Below are positions 6,875 through 9,504 of a stretch of DNA of 9,504 nt, piece by piece. The DNA lies in NCBI GenBank assembly GCA_018675825.1, contig JABGXK010000284.1:1-9504 (forward strand), given 5' to 3'. The notes under the pieces are model-generated. The model was not told the origin of the DNA, made no database searches, and worked only from the letters and a program-made list of their open reading frames with translations. Numbering within the stretch: the stretch's first letter is position 1; the number at the start of each line of letters is the position of its first letter. The position numbers and the translations under genes were made by a program. This DNA is from Flavobacteriales bacterium (GTDB lineage: Bacteria; Bacteroidota; Bacteroidia; Flavobacteriales; BACL11).

Positions 6875-8862
6875 AAAAGTTAATATTATTTTTTACAACA
6901 TTTACTCTTTTAGCATCTGCACAAATTATAGAACCTGTCACTTGGGACTTTAGCCAAGAAAAGCTTTTGGGTAAAGAGATTGAACTGAAATTTAAAGCTA
7001 GTATTGATAATCATTGGCATTTATATTCACAGCATATTAAAGAAGATGGTCCAATTCCCACATCATTTGTATTCTTTGAGTCTAACAATTTTGAGTTAGT
7101 TGGTCCTACTTCTGAAGGAAAGCCCATTGAAGCATTTGATCCCAATTTTGATATGTTGTTAAAGTATTTTGAGGGTGAAGCAATTTTTAGTCAAAAATTA
7201 AAAATTCTAACTGCAGAAGTATTTACTATTGAGGGTGAGATTAATTTTATGGCATGTGATGACTCTCGATGTATTTTTCCGATGCCTCTTGCATTTTCAT
7301 TCTCAGTTAATTCTCATGGAGAAATAATAAACAATCAATTAAAAGAGGTAATTACAGATAAAGATCATCAAAATACAGAAAGATATAATGATCCACTAGT
7401 AGATCTTAATAATCCTATTTCAGACTGTGGGGAAAAGAAATCTAGTGATGGTTCTTTATGGACAATTTTTATTTTAGGTTTGCTTGGTGGGCTAATAGCA
7501 CTTATAACCCCTTGTGTTTTTCCAATGATACCACTAACAGTAAGTTTCTTTACTAAGTCCAATAAAGGTAAGGGAACTTCTAACGCTATAATGTATGGGT
7601 TTTTTATAATGCTTATATATTTTTTATTAAGCATTCCTTTTCATTTATTGTCAGATATTGATCCTGAAATCTTGAATGAAATATCTACAAACAGTTGGTT
7701 AAATTTATTCTTCTTTGCTATTTTTATAGCTTTTGCTTTATCTTTCTTTGGATATTATGATTTATCATTACCTAGTAAATGGGGTAATAAAGCTGATTCT
7801 GGCTCAAATACGGGCGGACTAATTGGAGTCTTTTTCATGGCACTTACATTAGCTATTGTATCTTTTTCTTGTACTGGTCCAATTCTAGGTTCTTTGTTAG
7901 CTGGAACCTTAGGGGGTGATGTCAGTACAGTTAATATTTTAGGTTTAGAGTTTGCAATGGTTGCAACTAAATTAACTATTGGAATGTTAGGTTTCGGTAT
8001 TGCATTAGGGTTGCCATTTTCTTTATTTGCATTGTTTCCGAAATTATTAAACTCCCTTCCTCAATCAGGAGGATGGTTAAATTCTGTAAAAGTAGTATTA
8101 GGTTTTCTTGAAGTTGCTCTTGCAATAAAATTTCTTTCACAAGCAGATGCGGTAGAGCAATGGGGACTGATTAAAAGAGAAACATTTTTTGTATTATGGT
8201 TTATAATTGGAGTTCTTACCGTTTTGTATTTGGCTGGAAAAATAAGGTTTCCTCATGATTCAAAATTAGTTAAGGTAACTAGAACCCGTTATAGTTTTAT
8301 AGTGTTTTTTATTTTATTTACAATTTATTTAATTCCAGGAATGTTTGGCGCGCATTTGAATTGGTGGGAGCATAATGCTTTAAGTGGTTTTCCACCACCA
8401 ACAAGTTATAGTTATACATATCCTCCAGAAGATGATATTTTCGATGACTATTGGGAAGCTATAGAACACGCAGAAAAAAATAATAAAGCAGTATTTATTG
8501 ATTTTACAGGATGGGCATGTGTAAATTGCCGAAAAATGGAAGAGAATGTATTTCCGAAAGTTAATAAAGAATTATCAGAATATGTAATCTGTCGACTTTA
8601 TGTAGATGAAAAGGTATTATTAGAGTTGCCCGAAACAGTTGTTGTTCCAACTTCTGACGGTAAAACTAAAAAGAAGAAGTTATCTACTGTTGGTAATAAA
8701 TGGAGTACCTTACAAGCAGTTACATATGCAAGTTCATCCCAACCATATTATGTTTTATACAATCCAAAAAAAGGACTATTAACAAACCCTATTGGTTATA
8801 CTCCTGAAGCTAGTGAGTTTAAAAGTTGGTTAGAGTGTGGTTTAGATGCATTTAATAAATAG
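6871..8862 (+). CDS. dsbD: Thiol:disulfide interchange protein DsbD
   Basis: DsbD passes electrons from cytoplasmic thioredoxin across the inner membrane to periplasmic thiol partners. All three modules are present in 663 residues. A signal peptide (1-17, ending ASA before Q) precedes an N-terminal DsbC-like/alpha domain with the redox pair Cys129 and Cys134 (ACDDSRC). Eight membrane helices follow at about 197-500. They carry the two transmembrane redox cysteines: Cys215 in ITPCVFPM and Cys334 in FSCTGPILG. A C-terminal periplasmic thioredoxin domain has CVNC at 550-553 (FIDFTGWACVNCRKME) and the cis-Pro loop SSSQPYYVLY. All six redox cysteines of the family are therefore intact. A Lys-rich segment (GKTKKKKLS) lies between CVNC and the cis-Pro loop. 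It starts by ATGA overlap with the upstream membrane protein and appears to end the operon, as a promoter-like motif follows. Confidence 0.97.
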   Translation: MKKLILFFTTFTLLASAQIIEPVTWDFSQEKLLGKEIELKFKASIDNHWHLYSQHIKEDGPIPTSFVFFESNNFELVGPTSEGKPIEAFDPNFDMLLKYFEGEAIFSQKLKILTAEVFTIEGEINFMACDDSRCIFPMPLAFSFSVNSHGEIINNQLKEVITDKDHQNTERYNDPLVDLNNPISDCGEKKSSDGSLWTIFILGLLGGLIALITPCVFPMIPLTVSFFTKSNKGKGTSNAIMYGFFIMLIYFLLSIPFHLLSDIDPEILNEISTNSWLNLFFFAIFIAFALSFFGYYDLSLPSKWGNKADSGSNTGGLIGVFFMALTLAIVSFSCTGPILGSLLAGTLGGDVSTVNILGLEFAMVATKLTIGMLGFGIALGLPFSLFALFPKLLNSLPQSGGWLNSVKVVLGFLEVALAIKFLSQADAVEQWGLIKRETFFVLWFIIGVLTVLYLAGKIRFPHDSKLVKVTRTRYSFIVFFILFTIYLIPGMFGAHLNWWEHNALSGFPPPTSYSYTYPPEDDIFDDYWEAIEHAEKNNKAVFIDFTGWACVNCRKMEENVFPKVNKELSEYVICRLYVDEKVLLELPETVVVPTSDGKTKKKKLSTVGNKWSTLQAVTYASSSQPYYVLYNPKKGLLTNPIGYTPEASEFKSWLECGLDAFNK

Positions 8863-8877
8863 GAATTTTTAGAAATA

Positions 8878-8885
8878 TATATTTG
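8878..8885 (+). promoter_or_regulatory. Candidate -7 promoter element for the M42 peptidase gene
   Basis: The octamer TATATTTG, in the 67-bp gap after dsbD, matches the Bacteroidota -7 consensus TAnnTTTG exactly. Transcription from it would begin near 8890 and give a leader of about 40 nt before the ATG at 8930, a normal length. A clear TTG/TTTG -33 element is lacking; the nearest similar string, TTTA at 8851-8854, is slightly too far upstream. The site implies that the peptidase gene can be expressed apart from dsbD. Confidence 0.4.
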
Positions 8886-8929
8886 CAGATTTAGTAGAGT
8901 TTATTTTATAATTAAAGAATTATTAAATT

Positions 8930-9504
8930 ATGGTTAAGAAAAGAATTGTTACAAATAAATCAGAATTATTTTTAGAGAAGTATATTAATAACCCTTCTCC
9001 AACTGGATTTGAAAGTGAAGGTCAAAAAATTTGGCTTGATTACATTAAGCCGTATATTGACACTCATTTTGTTGATACCTACGGAACAGTAGTTGGTGTC
9101 ATTAATCCAGAAGCTAAGTATAAGGTTGTTATTGAAGCCCATGCTGACGAGATATCTTGGTTTGTTCACTATATTACTAAAGAAGGATTTATATACTTAA
9201 GACGTAATGGTGGTTCTGATCACCAAATAGCTCCATCAAAGAGAGTTAATATTCATACAAAGAAAGGTATGGTAAAGGCTATTTTTGGTTGGCCTGCTAT
9301 TCATACAAGAACATCTACTGATGAAAAAGCACCTAAATTAGATAATATATTTTTAGATTGTGGTTGTAGTTCAAAAGAAGAGATTCAAAATTTAGGAATA
9401 CATGTTGGATGTGTAGTGACTTATGAAGATGAGTTTATAGTTCTTAATGATAAATATTATGTTGGTAGGGCGCTAGATAATAGAATTGGTGGATTTATGA
9501 TTGC
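8930..9504 (+). CDS. M42 family metallo-aminopeptidase (N-terminal part, 3' end outside window)
   Basis: M42 enzymes (FrvX/TET/glutamyl-aminopeptidase type) are cytoplasmic two-metal aminopeptidases that clear peptides, often as large tetrahedral oligomers. The frame is open from ATG at 8930 to the window edge, 191 codons of a protein normally about 350-370 long. Visible features are the opening SPTGFESEGQKIW, DTYGTVVGV, and EAHADEISW with metal ligand His71 (as in GHxDEI of the family). The inserted oligomerisation domain (about 80-170) contains APSKRVNIHTKKG, GWPAIHTR and LDCGCSS. GRALDNRIGG follows, with the bridging metal ligand Asp183. The later Glu, Asp and His ligands lie beyond the window. 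Aminoacylase/cellulase labels sometimes given to this family are less likely. There is no Shine-Dalgarno; ATTAAATT precedes the ATG. It is probably transcribed from its own promoter in the 67-bp gap after dsbD. Confidence 0.92.
   Translation, partial: MVKKRIVTNKSELFLEKYINNPSPTGFESEGQKIWLDYIKPYIDTHFVDTYGTVVGVINPEAKYKVVIEAHADEISWFVHYITKEGFIYLRRNGGSDHQIAPSKRVNIHTKKGMVKAIFGWPAIHTRTSTDEKAPKLDNIFLDCGCSSKEEIQNLGIHVGCVVTYEDEFIVLNDKYYVGRALDNRIGGFMI

Noticed and set aside
7368..7634. Minus-strand frame inside dsbD
   Set aside because: It is antisense to the first DsbD membrane helices and has no features of its own.
8908..8923. Perfect inverted repeat ATAATT-AAAG-AATTAT in the gap before the M42 gene
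   Set aside because: A 6-bp all-A/T stem with no following T run, lying downstream of the promoter-like motif. Expected by chance in sequence this AT-rich, so not called a terminator or operator.
8972..9169. Minus-strand frame of 65 codons inside the M42 gene
   Set aside because: The plus strand here codes conserved M42 motifs (SPTGFE, YGTVVGV, EAHADEIS), so the antisense frame is a shadow.
1..9504. Search for a mobile element, defence system, CRISPR array, tRNA or riboswitch
   Set aside because: All space is taken by housekeeping genes with gaps of at most 67 bp. No terminal inverted repeats, transposase, spaced repeats or cloverleaf-like sequence was seen on reading.

Overview
The window is a compact, strongly AT-rich piece of bacterial chromosome (G+C looks close to 30% by eye; not counted). 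It carries seven confident protein genes and one less certain small membrane protein. Protein style points to Bacteroidota, most likely a marine-type Flavobacteriales lineage. The reasons are a SPOR-domain secreted protein next to infB, a single-chain DsbD with a CVNC thioredoxin motif, an M42 peptidase with a YGTVVGV/EAHADEISW-type N-terminus, no Shine-Dalgarno sequence at any start, and TAnnTTTG motifs of the Bacteroidota promoter type in the few intergenic gaps. The genus cannot be told from the sequence alone.

Layout. Positions 1-711 hold the C-terminal part of nusA, cut by the left edge. It is followed after 15 bp by infB (727-3303), so both lie in one transcription-translation operon read to the right. 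A small SPOR-domain gene on the minus strand (3300-3707) converges on infB, and the two stop codons share one palindromic TTAA. A 50-bp divergent gap (3708-3757) separates it from a second rightward unit: pabB (3758-5065), tilS (5055-6365), an unnamed two-helix membrane protein (6374-6874) and dsbD (6871-8862). The spacings of -11, +8 and -4 bp suggest one co-transcribed, translationally coupled operon. A 67-bp gap (8863-8929) with a good -7 motif precedes an M42 aminopeptidase gene (8930 onward) that runs off the right edge.

Function. NusA and IF-2 are core elongation/termination and translation-initiation factors. PabB makes aminodeoxychorismate for folate. TilS makes the lysidine that lets tRNA-Ile2 read AUA, a codon this AT-rich genome uses freely. 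DsbD carries reducing power across the inner membrane. The pabB-dsbD set looks like a housekeeping operon of convenience rather than one pathway. No intergenic stretch exceeds 67 bp. I see no tRNA, rRNA, CRISPR array, insertion sequence, prophage or defence gene.

Nothing here looks like a new biological system. The points most worth a second look are a near-symmetric (gagaaa)n hexamer tract in the IF-2 linker, a degenerate 15-residue duplication just after it, TAnnTTTG motifs only 4-6 nt from three start codons (possible leaderless transcripts), the shared TTAA stop, and the uncharacterised membrane protein coupled to dsbD.
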